Source: Candidatus Gastranaerophilales bacterium
GTDB taxonomy: Bacteria; Cyanobacteriota; Vampirovibrionia; Gastranaerophilales; JANQFW01
Length of the DNA stretch: 36,077 bases
Assembly (NCBI GenBank): GCA_028282645.1
Contig: JANQHM010000176.1
Coordinates: forward strand, 1 to 36,077
Direction: 5' to 3'
Shown here piece after piece: positions 26,924 through 36,077 of the stretch. Numbering within the stretch: the stretch's first letter is position 1; every line of letters begins with the position of its first letter. Position numbers and translations under genes: made by a program. The notes beneath the pieces are model-generated. The model worked only from the letters and a program-made list of their open reading frames with translations, ran no database searches and had not been told where the DNA came from.

Positions 26924-26968
26924 ACTATCTTAAATCCTTATTTTAAGTTATTATCAGATTAGTTATTT

Positions 26969-27060
26969 GGTAATGGTCATCACTTTTTTTATCTCATAGC
27001 TACAAGCTTTAATAGAACTTAAGTTTGATTAAAAATATCAAAATTCGATAGACCACTACC
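26969..27060 (+). repeat. Dispersed repeat family R2, copy 1
   Basis: GGTAATGGTCATCACTTT..CATAGCTACAAGCTTTAATAGAACTTAAGTTT..ATTCGATAGACCACTACC; ends are imperfect inverted repeats. Confidence 0.8.
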
Positions 27061-27104
27061 GGTTTTATTTTATAATGATAAGAAAAAAAAATTAAGAGGG
27101 AAAT

Positions 27105-27419
27105 ATGCCTGATAATATCAATGTTAATGTTTATCCAAGGCTCACATTAAAATGTAAGTGCGGAAATGAATTTAGTATTAATGTAATGAGATTGAGAGAT
27201 AATGAGCCTGTTATTTGTATGATATGCGGTAAGCAGTTTAATTCTGAGCTGGGAGAAAAATTTGCAAAAGCACTAGAGGATTTATATCACGTTAAATATC
27301 AACTGGAAAGAGATTGTTATCCGTTTCATTTCTCTTTTGTCTATAATACTTCCTATCCTCAGCCGCCTATTCCGTGTTCGTTTGAAAAATTTGAAGAAGC
27401 CGAAAAATCAGCTGATTAA
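27105..27419 (+). CDS. Small CxC/CxxC zinc-ribbon-like protein
   Basis: LTLKCKCGNEFSINVMRLRDNEPVICMICGKQF. Confidence 0.75.
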   Translation: MPDNINVNVYPRLTLKCKCGNEFSINVMRLRDNEPVICMICGKQFNSELGEKFAKALEDLYHVKYQLERDCYPFHFSFVYNTSYPQPPIPCSFEKFEEAEKSAD

Positions 27420-28094
27420 TCGGCTTGCTACCAAATCGATCAAAAATACAATAATATAAAATACAATATTTGAAATTTCATAAATAAAACCAAAACCGGT
27501 TGTGTATAATAAAAAAATAAGAATCAAAAGACCGTAGGGTGCTATTTTAAAGTATGCTTCGGCTATTTTTTCGGGTAATAGGTTTCTTATAATATTAGCG
27601 CCGTCTAAAGGTGGTATGGGTATTAAGTTAAATATACCCAAAAGAATATTCACTCTTATAATTAAAAAAAGCATGCGTTCAAATATTGATAAATTTGTAA
27701 TTTCGCCCCCGTTAGAGCTAAAAACAGTAAAGTAAAATATGCTCGTAAATAATATTGCCATTAAGAAGTTGCTTAATGGACCGGCTAAGCCTACTAATGC
27801 AATTTTATACCTGCCGGAAATATTCTGCGGATTGATTATTACGGGCTTAGCCCAACCTATGCCCACTATAAACAGCATTAGTGTACCTGCAATATCAAGG
27901 TGAGCAAACGGATTTAGAGTAAGCCTGCCTTGCTCTTTAGGTGTGTTATCACCAAACTTGTAGGCTGTAAATCCATGAGCCCATTCGTGTATGACTATGC
28001 TTATAATCAATGGTATTGATATTGTTGCAAACACCGTTAAAAATTCTACAAAGCCTTTTTCAGTAAGTATTTTAAATAATTCTACAATTAGCAT
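27408..28094 (-). CDS. Site-2 protease family (M50) membrane metalloprotease
   Basis: IHEWAHGFTAYKFGD (HExxH) and NLIPIPPLDGANI motifs. Confidence 0.93.
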   Translation of the reverse strand: MLIVELFKILTEKGFVEFLTVFATISIPLIISIVIHEWAHGFTAYKFGDNTPKEQGRLTLNPFAHLDIAGTLMLFIVGIGWAKPVIINPQNISGRYKIALVGLAGPLSNFLMAILFTSIFYFTVFSSNGGEITNLSIFERMLFLIIRVNILLGIFNLIPIPPLDGANIIRNLLPEKIAEAYFKIAPYGLLILIFLLYTTGFGFIYEISNIVFYIIVFLIDLVASRLIS

Positions 28095-28200
28095 AATTTT
28101 TTCCCTAGTTGTTTTAATTATTAATTTATAAATTAAAAACTTTAGATTTTCAATAATTTAACTTTTTTTCATTCAAATTTTAAAAAATTAAAATAAAAAA

Positions 28201-28224
28201 TGACTACTAGAACCCTAGCAGTCG
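28201..28224 (-). terminator. Terminator downstream of the 28260-29651 gene
   Basis: Minus strand CGACTGCTAG-GGTT-CTAGTAGTCA-TTTTTT. Confidence 0.8.
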
Positions 28225-28259
28225 GAATATCGATAAAAGAGAAAAAAAAATTATGGTTT

Positions 28260-29651
28260 CTAAATCCCAAAATACTTCTTAACTAAGTCGGGATTAAGCT
28301 TAGGTTGTTCATTAGCAATAACATCATATGGTATACCCGCATGGTGTATCTTAGGTATTAACTCACGTGCTGATATCTCGATAGGTCCGTCATAATCATC
28401 ATCTGTATCATTACAAATGAAGGTTATATTTCCGTTTTTATCTTGCTTTGATCCAATTACGGTTATTTCATGACCGCCAATGATAGATCTGTTTCTGTCA
28501 ATTTCCGTGATGCCGATTATAATATTAGTTTCCTTTTTTAATGACTTTAATAAATGATTTAAAGTTGAATTATAGTCATAATTAAATCCGGTTAATTTAG
28601 CATCATCATCAACTTCTTGATAAGTCACGGATGTTTTTCGGCTTTCGCTATCCACAATAGTCTCTGCAAAGTTCTTTTCAGCTTCTGTTAAGCCTTTACC
28701 ATCTACTACACTTTCTTCTTCTCTTTTATCATTCAGTGTATTATAAGTATTAGCACTACCTAATTGCATAAATGTAGACTGCATCAGTACATCCAATGCC
28801 GAGCGTGTAGTTGCCTTATGGAAAAAGCTTTGAGCCCTGGCTCTTTCAATTGCATTTCTATCCGGCCTTATGCGGACTTCGACAGTATCATTATCAAGCA
28901 TTTTATAGTCTAGTCCATAGCCTTTCATTGCTTGTTTTGCTTCTTCCTTGCTTTCGGAGATATTATCTATTTTTAATTTTGATTTTACACACATATCCTG
29001 ACTGGTTAGTCCTGCTACAAATCTGGTGTATTCAGCGGGTTTTTTATAAGCCAGATTAAACTCCATACTTGCTGCTACACAAGTACCGCTATAGTTTACC
29101 TTCATATTATGTGGAATATCAATAGCTTTAAATTTTTTAGTTGGTGATGTAGGATCACTATAAGGTGTGGTTAAAGAATTAAACCAATGATTTGCAATTA
29201 ACGTACCTGTTAAGTAGTCGGGTATGTCGCCAAACCGCTGATTGATTTTAAAAGGATTATTTAGGGTTTTGAGTGTTTCATTATATATTTTTCTTTGATT
29301 TAGTCCTTTAATCCTTGGCTCATAAAGGATTTTATATAAGTTCTGCAAAGTTGAAGATTTATCATTGGATTTAGTTGAGGTTAACCTTCCGGCTTTTAAC
29401 AAGTTATCAAGATATTTTTGCTCTTCCGGTGTGGAAACTTGCATTAGGATATTATAAATTTTTTTATCCAATGGATTTTGGATAAAGTTAGAAGGTACAT
29501 TAAGTATTACACCACCTGCTTTAAAGCTTAATTGCGGTGCAGGCGTGCATCCTTCTGTATTTATGTTGGTAGATAGTGGAGCATTATTCTTTACCAATGC
29601 CATACTATGCAAATATGCTGATTTTATATTTGGTACAAACTTAGCTTCCAT
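28260..29651 (-). CDS. Hypothetical protein, candidate papain-like cysteine protease
   Basis: NYSGTCVAASMEFNLAY (possible nucleophile Cys) and IIGGHEITVIGSKQDKNGNITFICNDTDDD (possible His and Asn/Asp). Confidence 0.5.
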   Translation of the reverse strand: MEAKFVPNIKSAYLHSMALVKNNAPLSTNINTEGCTPAPQLSFKAGGVILNVPSNFIQNPLDKKIYNILMQVSTPEEQKYLDNLLKAGRLTSTKSNDKSSTLQNLYKILYEPRIKGLNQRKIYNETLKTLNNPFKINQRFGDIPDYLTGTLIANHWFNSLTTPYSDPTSPTKKFKAIDIPHNMKVNYSGTCVAASMEFNLAYKKPAEYTRFVAGLTSQDMCVKSKLKIDNISESKEEAKQAMKGYGLDYKMLDNDTVEVRIRPDRNAIERARAQSFFHKATTRSALDVLMQSTFMQLGSANTYNTLNDKREEESVVDGKGLTEAEKNFAETIVDSESRKTSVTYQEVDDDAKLTGFNYDYNSTLNHLLKSLKKETNIIIGITEIDRNRSIIGGHEITVIGSKQDKNGNITFICNDTDDDYDGPIEISARELIPKIHHAGIPYDVIANEQPKLNPDLVKKYFGI

Positions 29652-29846
29652 TTTCCCCTGAGTCTATTTTTATTTATTTAACTATAATAAAAAAAAACAA
29701 AAAGACTAAAAAAATGCCCTTGAAAATAAAAATGTTAACATTTTTAAATAAGAATATTTTTTATATATTTTTAATTTAATTTTTTACTTAATGTATAATT
29801 ATCTAAGAATAATAATTTCTACCAGTTATGAATAAAGGTAGTTTTA

Positions 29847-31196
29847 ATGAGAATAAAAAGTATTGAAGTAGAAAATTTTAAGAACTTTGAGCAGGAGCGC
29901 GTTGAGTTTGATGATTTTAATGTGTTTGTCGGGGCTAATGCTGCGGGGAAATCTAATTTTGTCAATTTAATTAAATTTTTTAAAAATATAAATGAAAAGG
30001 GTTTAAAGAAAGCTATCGGTGAGCTTGGTGGGTATAAGTATTTTAAAAATATTAATTGCCCTGATAAGCCATTTAGATTTCGTATAGAGTTTGATTATGA
30101 GAAAGAGTTAAAGTTATATGAAAAATTTTTTGTAGATAGTGATGTTATAATAATTTATATCCAAAATTTTATTTACGAATTTGTCATAGATATAAAAGAT
30201 GAAAAAATTTATATTATAGATGATAAATTAAACGTTAAAGGTCAATCTAAAAAACTGTATCTAGCAACTAGTGATATAAAAAAATATGCTGATCAACATG
30301 ATATAGATATGAGTAAAGCCATAGACATTGCAACTTTTAATCCATCAATCATTAAGGGAGATACAAAACCAGATGACTTTAGTATAAATGTATTAAGTAA
30401 AGATTTAAAAGCAATAGACTCTACTCAAAAAGACATTGATGTAAAATTTGAGGCTCCAGATTATCTTAAGAAAGATTACTTCATTCCCGTTATAAATCAA
30501 AGTACTGAAAAAGGAAAGCTTATTTTAGAGTCAGACTATTTTGATAGGTTAATTAGAAGGTTAAAGCCTTTTAAAGTAAACTTATATGACTTTAACCCTA
30601 AAAAGGCCGTAAGACAATGCACTATATACGATGAAAACTTACTGGAAGAAGACGGCAGCAACTTGCCAATGGCAATAAAAAATATTTTAAAAGATGAGAA
30701 AAAGAAAAATAAGTTTCATAACCTCGTAAGCTATGCACTACCATTTATAGAAAGCATTGATACTCTTGAACTGCCTTACGACAATATTTTCTTTGAAGTA
30801 AAAGAAAAATCATCAGGCAAAACGTTTCTGGCAAATGTGCTGTCCGACGGGACAATAAATATAATAGCAATAATCGTAGCACTGTTCTTTGAAGATAATG
30901 ACGTAGTTGCACTGGAAGAGCCGGAAAGATTTATACACCCAAGCTTGATATCAAGCGTAGTAAGTCTGTTAAACGACGTAGCAGGCGCAAAGCAAATTAT
31001 TGTATCAACTCATAACTCCGAAGTAGTAAGATACTCAGGAGCTGAGCGGTTGCTTTTGGTATCCAGAGACAAAAACGACACGTCTAAAATCACTCGCCCC
31101 GCAGAAAGCGAAAACTTAAAAGTGCTCCTTGAAAATGATTTAGGAGTAGCGGATCTATTTGTTGATAATATGTTGGAAGGGCTGGACAAGTGTTAG
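29847..31196 (+). CDS. AAA ATPase (AAA_21/OLD-like)
   Basis: IKSIEVENFKNFEQERVEFDDFNVFVGANAAGKSNFVNLIKFF Walker A; VVALEEPERFIHPSLI Walker B; QIIVSTHNSEVV. Confidence 0.93.
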   Translation: MRIKSIEVENFKNFEQERVEFDDFNVFVGANAAGKSNFVNLIKFFKNINEKGLKKAIGELGGYKYFKNINCPDKPFRFRIEFDYEKELKLYEKFFVDSDVIIIYIQNFIYEFVIDIKDEKIYIIDDKLNVKGQSKKLYLATSDIKKYADQHDIDMSKAIDIATFNPSIIKGDTKPDDFSINVLSKDLKAIDSTQKDIDVKFEAPDYLKKDYFIPVINQSTEKGKLILESDYFDRLIRRLKPFKVNLYDFNPKKAVRQCTIYDENLLEEDGSNLPMAIKNILKDEKKKNKFHNLVSYALPFIESIDTLELPYDNIFFEVKEKSSGKTFLANVLSDGTINIIAIIVALFFEDNDVVALEEPERFIHPSLISSVVSLLNDVAGAKQIIVSTHNSEVVRYSGAERLLLVSRDKNDTSKITRPAESENLKVLLENDLGVADLFVDNMLEGLDKC

Positions 31197-31311
31197 TCAT
31201 TTTTGTAGAACAAATTATTTACTTGATATATTACAAGATTATGATATTAATGAAGCAATGGAGCGAAATAAATCGTTTAATGACTTTGTTATAAAATATA
31301 GCTTGGTATAG
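31191..31311 (+). pseudogene. Possible remnant of a second gene following the AAA ATPase
   Basis: GTG overlapping the ATPase stop gives VLVIFVEQ in one frame; another frame gives NYLLDILQDYDINEAMERNKSFNDFVIKYSLV*, resembling a C-terminus of small TOPRIM/DUF proteins. Confidence 0.35.
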
Positions 31312-31326
31312 GAGAGAGGAGAAATT

Positions 31327-32082
31327 ATGAATATCGCAATAATATCTGACATACACGGAAACATGGAAGCACTAGGTGCAGTGCTCGAGGATATCAAAAA
31401 ACAAGACATAAATAAAATACTAATTTGCGGTGACTTGGCAATGGCCGGACCTGAACCGGTAGAAACCCTGGACTTTATAATGGAATACGCCAAAAGTAAT
31501 GACGTGGAAATAATCCGGGGCAACACTGATGAAATGCTGGTAAATGCAACCGGCGAGCCGGATGATAAATTCACCCCTCCTAACAAAATTATGGCAGAGT
31601 CTTTGTTTTATGCGCAAAAGCTGCTTGAGTCCGAACACACAGACTTTTTAAAGAATTTACCCCCACAAAAAACAATTAATATAGGTGCATCATCCATCCT
31701 TATGGTACACGGCTCTCCCAGACGAAACAATGAAGATATCTTGCCTGCAATGAAAGAACAAGCCTTAAGAGAAATTATTAGTGGTGTTGAGGAAGACATA
31801 ATTGTTTGTGGCCATACTCATTTACCGGCAGTTTATAGAGTTGACCACAAAGCTGTAATAAATGTAGGTAGCGTAGGCCGACCATTCACCGAAGACCAAA
31901 AGGCTTGCTATGTAGTGTTAAAGTTTGACAGTAAGTCTAAGGATTTCCGTATAAATATTAAAAAAGTAGAGTATGACGTGGAAAGCGCGGCAAAGAAGCT
32001 GGAAGAACAGAAGTTTGAAGGTGCTGATAAGTTGGCGCACATGCTTATAAAAGCTACGTCAAGATATCCTGAAGTTGTATAA
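31327..32082 (+). CDS. YfcE/MJ0936-type metallophosphoesterase
   Basis: IAIISDIHGNMEAL, ICGDLAMAGPEP, RGNTDE, VCGHTHLPAVYRV, NVGSVGRP. Confidence 0.93.
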   Translation: MNIAIISDIHGNMEALGAVLEDIKKQDINKILICGDLAMAGPEPVETLDFIMEYAKSNDVEIIRGNTDEMLVNATGEPDDKFTPPNKIMAESLFYAQKLLESEHTDFLKNLPPQKTINIGASSILMVHGSPRRNNEDILPAMKEQALREIISGVEEDIIVCGHTHLPAVYRVDHKAVINVGSVGRPFTEDQKACYVVLKFDSKSKDFRINIKKVEYDVESAAKKLEEQKFEGADKLAHMLIKATSRYPEVV

Positions 32083-32093
32083 GGTAAATAATT

Positions 32094-32786
32094 ATGAGCA
32101 AAAAGGGTTTATTTATAACATTTGAAGGTGCTGACGGCTGCGGTAAATCAACGCAAATGGAGAAAATTACACAGTATTTGTTATCAAAGGATCTTGAACT
32201 TATGGTTACAAAAGACCCGGGCGGTACTGATTTAGGTAAAAAATTAAGAGAAATATTACTCGGATACAAGGGTAAGATTTATGAAAACTGCGAGCTATTC
32301 TTGTATCTGGCCGATAGGGCGCAGCATATTGATGAAAAAATAATCCCTGCTTTAAAACAAGGTAAAATAGTGCTTTGTGACAGATATATTGACTCTACCC
32401 TAGCGTATCAGGGATATGGCCGGGGTTTGGATAAGGATAAAATATTAGAGCTAAACAATATTGTTTCGCACGGGTTAATCCCGGACTTGACCTTATATTT
32501 TGATGTTGATACTGAAATTGCAATGCAAAGAATCGGTAATGATAAGGATAGGTTAGAATCTGAGGGCATTGAATTTTATAAAAAAGTACGCGAGGGCTTT
32601 TTAGACCTTGCTAAAAAACAAAAAAGAATTAAAATTATAGATTCTGCTCAGGATATAGAAAGCGTTTTTACGCAGGTTAAAGCTGAGATAGACAAATTTT
32701 TAATTCCCGGTAAAAATAATAGATCTTTAGATAAGGGGCAACTTCTTAGGCAGAACCTTAGAAAAGCAGATTCAAAAAATAGGTGA
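32094..32786 (+). CDS. tmk: dTMP kinase
   Basis: GLFITFEGADGCGKSTQMEKI, LFLYLADRAQHI, CDRYIDSTLAYQGYGRGL. Confidence 0.95.
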   Translation: MSKKGLFITFEGADGCGKSTQMEKITQYLLSKDLELMVTKDPGGTDLGKKLREILLGYKGKIYENCELFLYLADRAQHIDEKIIPALKQGKIVLCDRYIDSTLAYQGYGRGLDKDKILELNNIVSHGLIPDLTLYFDVDTEIAMQRIGNDKDRLESEGIEFYKKVREGFLDLAKKQKRIKIIDSAQDIESVFTQVKAEIDKFLIPGKNNRSLDKGQLLRQNLRKADSKNR

Positions 32787-32879
32787 TGGTCATCACCTTT
32801 CTTATCTTATGGCATAGCTGTAAGCTTTTGATATAACTTGAGTTTACTTGTAAGCATCAGTACTCAACTGACCACTACC
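32782..32879 (+). repeat. Dispersed repeat family R2, copy 2
   Basis: GGTGATGGTCATCACCTTT..CATAGCTGTAAGCTTTTGATATAACTTGAGTTT..ACTCAACTGACCACTACC. Confidence 0.8.
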
Positions 32880-32913
32880 CAAAAAATATATGCAGCAGAG
32901 AATAATAAGTATC

Positions 32914-33378
32914 CTATTCCCTACTATGATTGAATAAGCTGTTACCGTGAGAGTCAACCACTATTGATGTATTAACTTGACCAAATCCCGCAATAGTATC
33001 GTTTACTTCTCTTAGTTCATTAACCGATTTTACTACGACTTTTAGCATAAAATCATTAGTACCGGTGATTCTTAGGCATTCAACAATTTCCGGTATTGTT
33101 TTGACCAGCTCTACAAACTTTTTTTCCTGAAATCCGAATATACCTGAAATATTTACCAGGATAACTGCCATAATGTTTAAATCCAACGATTCATAGTTTA
33201 CCTTGATAGTGTATTTATCTATAATACCCAAATCTTCAAGTTTTCTTACTTTATCTGCTACTGTTGAAGATGATAAATTTACTATTTTACCAATTTCTGT
33301 ATATGAAATTCTTGCGTTTTCTTCTAAAAGGGCAAGGATTTTTAGTGAAGTATCATCTATTTTAAAATTTAGTGTCAT
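32914..33378 (-). CDS. Lrp/AsnC family transcriptional regulator
   Basis: DDTSLKILALLEENARISYTEIGKIVNLSSSTVADKVRKLEDLGII HTH plus RAM domain; start set to MTLNF with an AAGGA RBS. Confidence 0.95.
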   Translation of the reverse strand: MTLNFKIDDTSLKILALLEENARISYTEIGKIVNLSSSTVADKVRKLEDLGIIDKYTIKVNYESLDLNIMAVILVNISGIFGFQEKKFVELVKTIPEIVECLRITGTNDFMLKVVVKSVNELREVNDTIAGFGQVNTSIVVDSHGNSLFNHSRE

Positions 33379-33493
33379 TTTTAAATATTCCTTTATTTTT
33401 AAGGTAAAAAACAAAAATATTATATAAATTCGGGTAGTTTTAGTCAAACTTTTGTACTTTTATTAATATAGAGAATAAATCGGAGGCTATATC

Positions 33494-34183
33494 ATGAAAA
33501 CCATAGGCTTGCTTGGAGGAATGAGTTGCGAGTCGACAATTGAATACTATAGAATTATCAATCAAGAAGTGCGAAAAAGGCTGGGCAAAAATAATTCCGC
33601 TAAGATATTACTGCATAGTTTTAATTTTCAGGAAATCGTGGATTTGCAATTTAAAAGTGAATGGGATAAATTAGGTGAATTATTAGCAGAAAATGCGATG
33701 AAATTAGAAAAAGACGGTGCTGATTGTATTCTAATATGTACAAATTTAATGCACAAAGTCGCGCCTGCTATACAAGAGAAGATATCAATACCTTTAATCC
33801 ATATGTGCGATAGTGTGGCTAATGAAATTAAAAAACAAAATATAGATACTGTCGGACTTTTAGGGACTATTTTCACCATGGGTGAGCACTTTTATAAAGA
33901 TAGAATTAAAGATCACGATATAAAGGTATTAACTCCTCAGGCTAAAGATGCCGGTGTTGTTAGCGATATTATATATCAAGAATTATGCCGGGGCATCTTA
34001 ACTGATGAATCTAAGGAAACATATTTAAAAGTGATCGGAGAACTAAAAGAAAAAGGCGCTAAAGGTGTTATTTTAGGCTGTACAGAGATCCCGCTTCTTA
34101 TACAGCAACAGGATACTGATTTACATGTCTTTAACACTACTCAAATACATGCGCTCAGTGCAGCTGAATTTGCATTGAGCTAA
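33494..34183 (+). CDS. Aspartate/glutamate racemase family protein
   Basis: IGLLGGMSCESTIEYYRIIN, ILICTNLMHKVA and GVILGCTEIPLL catalytic Cys motifs. Confidence 0.94.
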   Translation: MKTIGLLGGMSCESTIEYYRIINQEVRKRLGKNNSAKILLHSFNFQEIVDLQFKSEWDKLGELLAENAMKLEKDGADCILICTNLMHKVAPAIQEKISIPLIHMCDSVANEIKKQNIDTVGLLGTIFTMGEHFYKDRIKDHDIKVLTPQAKDAGVVSDIIYQELCRGILTDESKETYLKVIGELKEKGAKGVILGCTEIPLLIQQQDTDLHVFNTTQIHALSAAEFALS

Positions 34184-34237
34184 TCCCCTATAAACTTTCC
34201 AAATCAAACTTTCAATGTTTGGTATTTTTCCCGCCTA

Positions 34238-34277
34238 AAGTTTTTAAGGAAGAGATCTATTTTCTCCTTAAAAACTT
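34238..34277 (+). terminator. Terminator downstream of the racemase gene
   Basis: AAGTTTTTAAGGA ... TCCTTAAAAACTT ATTTTTTT. Confidence 0.85.
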
Positions 34278-34369
34278 ATTTTTTTATTTATTATATAGGT
34301 GCATAAAAAAATTTACTGTTTTTAATATAATGATTCTAGTAATTGAATTTTGGCAGGGGAGTAAAATTT

Positions 34370-35833
34370 ATGAATGCTAATATAACAATTATTTCTTCTG
34401 ATACAATAACCAAAACAGTTTCTGAATTGTGTAGGTACGCTAATATATATATCTATAAAGACTTGTATGATTCTATTTTACAAGCATATAATAAAGAAAC
34501 TGCCGAAAGTGCAAAAGATATACTTGCTCAGCTCCTGCAAAATATCGAACTTGCAGCAAAAAAGCAGCGTCCTATTTGTCAGGATACAGGAATGACAGTT
34601 GTATTTGCAGAAATAGGTCAAAATGTCCTAATAAAGGGTGAAGATATCGAATCAGCAATAAATAAAGGAGTTAAGCAGTCGTATAAAGAAAATTTTTTCA
34701 GAAAATCTGTTGTGGATGATGCGGTTTTTAAAAGAAAAAATACCGGCACAAACACCCCTGCTGTTATTCATTATGAAATGGTCCCGGGAGATACTGCCAA
34801 AATTACGGTTGCGCCTAAAGGCTTTGGCAGTGAAAATATGAGTGCTATTGCAATGCTAAAGCCGGCAGTTGGAGTAGAAGGTTTAAAACAGTTTGTTATT
34901 GAATCAATTAAAAAAGCAGGCTCAAATCCTTGTCCGCCTATTAAAATTGGAGTAGGCATAGGTGGAACTTTTGAAAAAGCAGCACTTTTATCAAAAAAAG
35001 CATTGTTAAAATCCATAAAATCAGAAACAGAACTGGTTAAAAATCAGGAAATTGATCCGTTTGCAAGACTGGAATTAGAACTGACAAGAGAAATAAATGA
35101 ATTAAATATTGGCGCAGCAGGTTTGGGCGGTGATACTACCTTGTTAGGGGTAAGCGTATTAGGCTATCCTACTCATATTGCATCTATGCCAGTTGCCGTA
35201 AACGTATGTTGCCATGCTGCAAGACATGCCGCTGCCATAATAACAGGTGCAGAAGTTGACTTTTTGCTGGACGATTTAAAAACAGATTTTCATAATGGAA
35301 TAGATACCAAATTAGACGGTATTAAAGTAAATGCAGATGACGCAGAATTAATAAAAAAGCTTAAAAAAGGCGAAAAAGTACTTTTAACCGGTGAAATTTA
35401 TACAGGTAGAGATGCAGCACATAAAAAGCTTGTTGAATGTATTAACAAGGATGAGTCTTTACCGTTTGACCTCAAAGGAAAACTAATATATTACGTAGGG
35501 CCATGCCCTTCAATTAACGGTGAAATTATCGGGCCGGCAGGGCCTACAACAGCCTGTAGAATGGATAAGTATGCACCTGTTTTAATGGATAAAGGATTAT
35601 TAGGCTCTATAGGCAAAGGTATGCGTTCTTTAGAGGTAATTCAATCTATAAAGAAAAACAATTCTATATATTTTATAGCAACAGGCGGAGCAGCTTCTTT
35701 ACTGGCAGAAAAGATATCATCCTGTGAGCTTGTCGCCTATCCTGAACTGGGGCCCGAAGCCATATATAAAATACACGTTATTGATTTTCCGCTGATTGTT
35801 GCTATTGACAGTACAGGTGATAGTATTTATTAA
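34370..35833 (+). CDS. Class I fumarate hydratase, alpha and beta domains fused
   Basis: RPICQDTGMTVVFAEIG, GTNTPAVIHYEMVPGD, PCPPIKIGVGIGGTFEKAALLSKKALL, then beta domain GEIYTGRDAAHKKL, YYVGPCPSINGEIIGPAGPTTACRMDKY. Confidence 0.95.
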   Translation: MNANITIISSDTITKTVSELCRYANIYIYKDLYDSILQAYNKETAESAKDILAQLLQNIELAAKKQRPICQDTGMTVVFAEIGQNVLIKGEDIESAINKGVKQSYKENFFRKSVVDDAVFKRKNTGTNTPAVIHYEMVPGDTAKITVAPKGFGSENMSAIAMLKPAVGVEGLKQFVIESIKKAGSNPCPPIKIGVGIGGTFEKAALLSKKALLKSIKSETELVKNQEIDPFARLELELTREINELNIGAAGLGGDTTLLGVSVLGYPTHIASMPVAVNVCCHAARHAAAIITGAEVDFLLDDLKTDFHNGIDTKLDGIKVNADDAELIKKLKKGEKVLLTGEIYTGRDAAHKKLVECINKDESLPFDLKGKLIYYVGPCPSINGEIIGPAGPTTACRMDKYAPVLMDKGLLGSIGKGMRSLEVIQSIKKNNSIYFIATGGAASLLAEKISSCELVAYPELGPEAIYKIHVIDFPLIVAIDSTGDSIY

Positions 35834-35981
35834 ATAATATTCTTATGTTTTCCCTGTTTTTTGCTGTTTCAATCACATAAGCAATAATATCAGGGCAAAT
35901 AGCCCATTTTGAGCTTTCAGCTTGTTCAATATACTTGCATTCAAGACCAGACTCCTGACCTGTTACATATAGAAGATTATG

Positions 35982-36077
35982 TAGAGATATAGCAAAGAAA
36001 AAAAAGTACTTGAATAAAGAACCCTCCTCATGTATATGTATACTAGGGAGGGTTTAACATTGATAAAATCATTATCA
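35982..36077 (-). repeat. Terminal inverted repeat, right copy
   Basis: Reverse complement of 4-99, 95/96 identical; this copy has a perfect AACCCTCC/GGAGGGTT stem. Confidence 0.95.

Noticed and set aside
27408-27419. Overlapping convergent stops of the zinc-ribbon and M50 genes considered as a frameshift or fusion
   Set aside because: Opposite strands with both genes complete; a simple 12 bp 3' overlap.
31420-31638. Minus-strand ORFs across the phosphoesterase (31239-31586, 31420-31638, 31608-31799)
   Set aside because: Antisense to conserved metallophosphoesterase motifs.
34343-35833. Fused alpha/beta fumarase considered as unusual
   Set aside because: Single-chain class I fumarases are well known.

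Overview
AT-rich 36 kb bacterial contig, about 25 genes, no rRNA, tRNA or CRISPR seen. Left to right: (1) a TetR/HlyD/RND/TolC efflux operon on the minus strand; (2) an accessory block with two tandemly duplicated Flp-prepilin-like surface proteins, two paralogous Met-rich 'MCNC' proteins and several orphan small proteins; (3) a regulatory block with a protein made of four tandem GntR-type winged helices, a multi-GAF histidine kinase, and a complete kaiB-kaiC pair without kaiA; (4) a reductive-activase/nitronate monooxygenase-like pair, a DAACS dicarboxylate symporter, LarC, an M50 protease, a candidate papain-like cysteine protease, an AAA ATPase followed by a possible gene remnant, a metallophosphoesterase, tmk, an Lrp/AsnC regulator, an Asp/Glu racemase and a class I fumarase. 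Both contig ends lie in the same ~96 bp inverted repeat, and at least two further dispersed intergenic repeat families occur inside. The low GC and KaiBC content suggest a non-photosynthetic cyanobacterial relative (Melainabacteria/Vampirovibrionia), but that is inference. The strongest candidates for a new system are the KaiA-less Kai module with its neighbouring kinase and tetra-wHTH protein, and the duplicated prepilin/MCNC surface locus. All calls come from reading the sequence; no database search was run.
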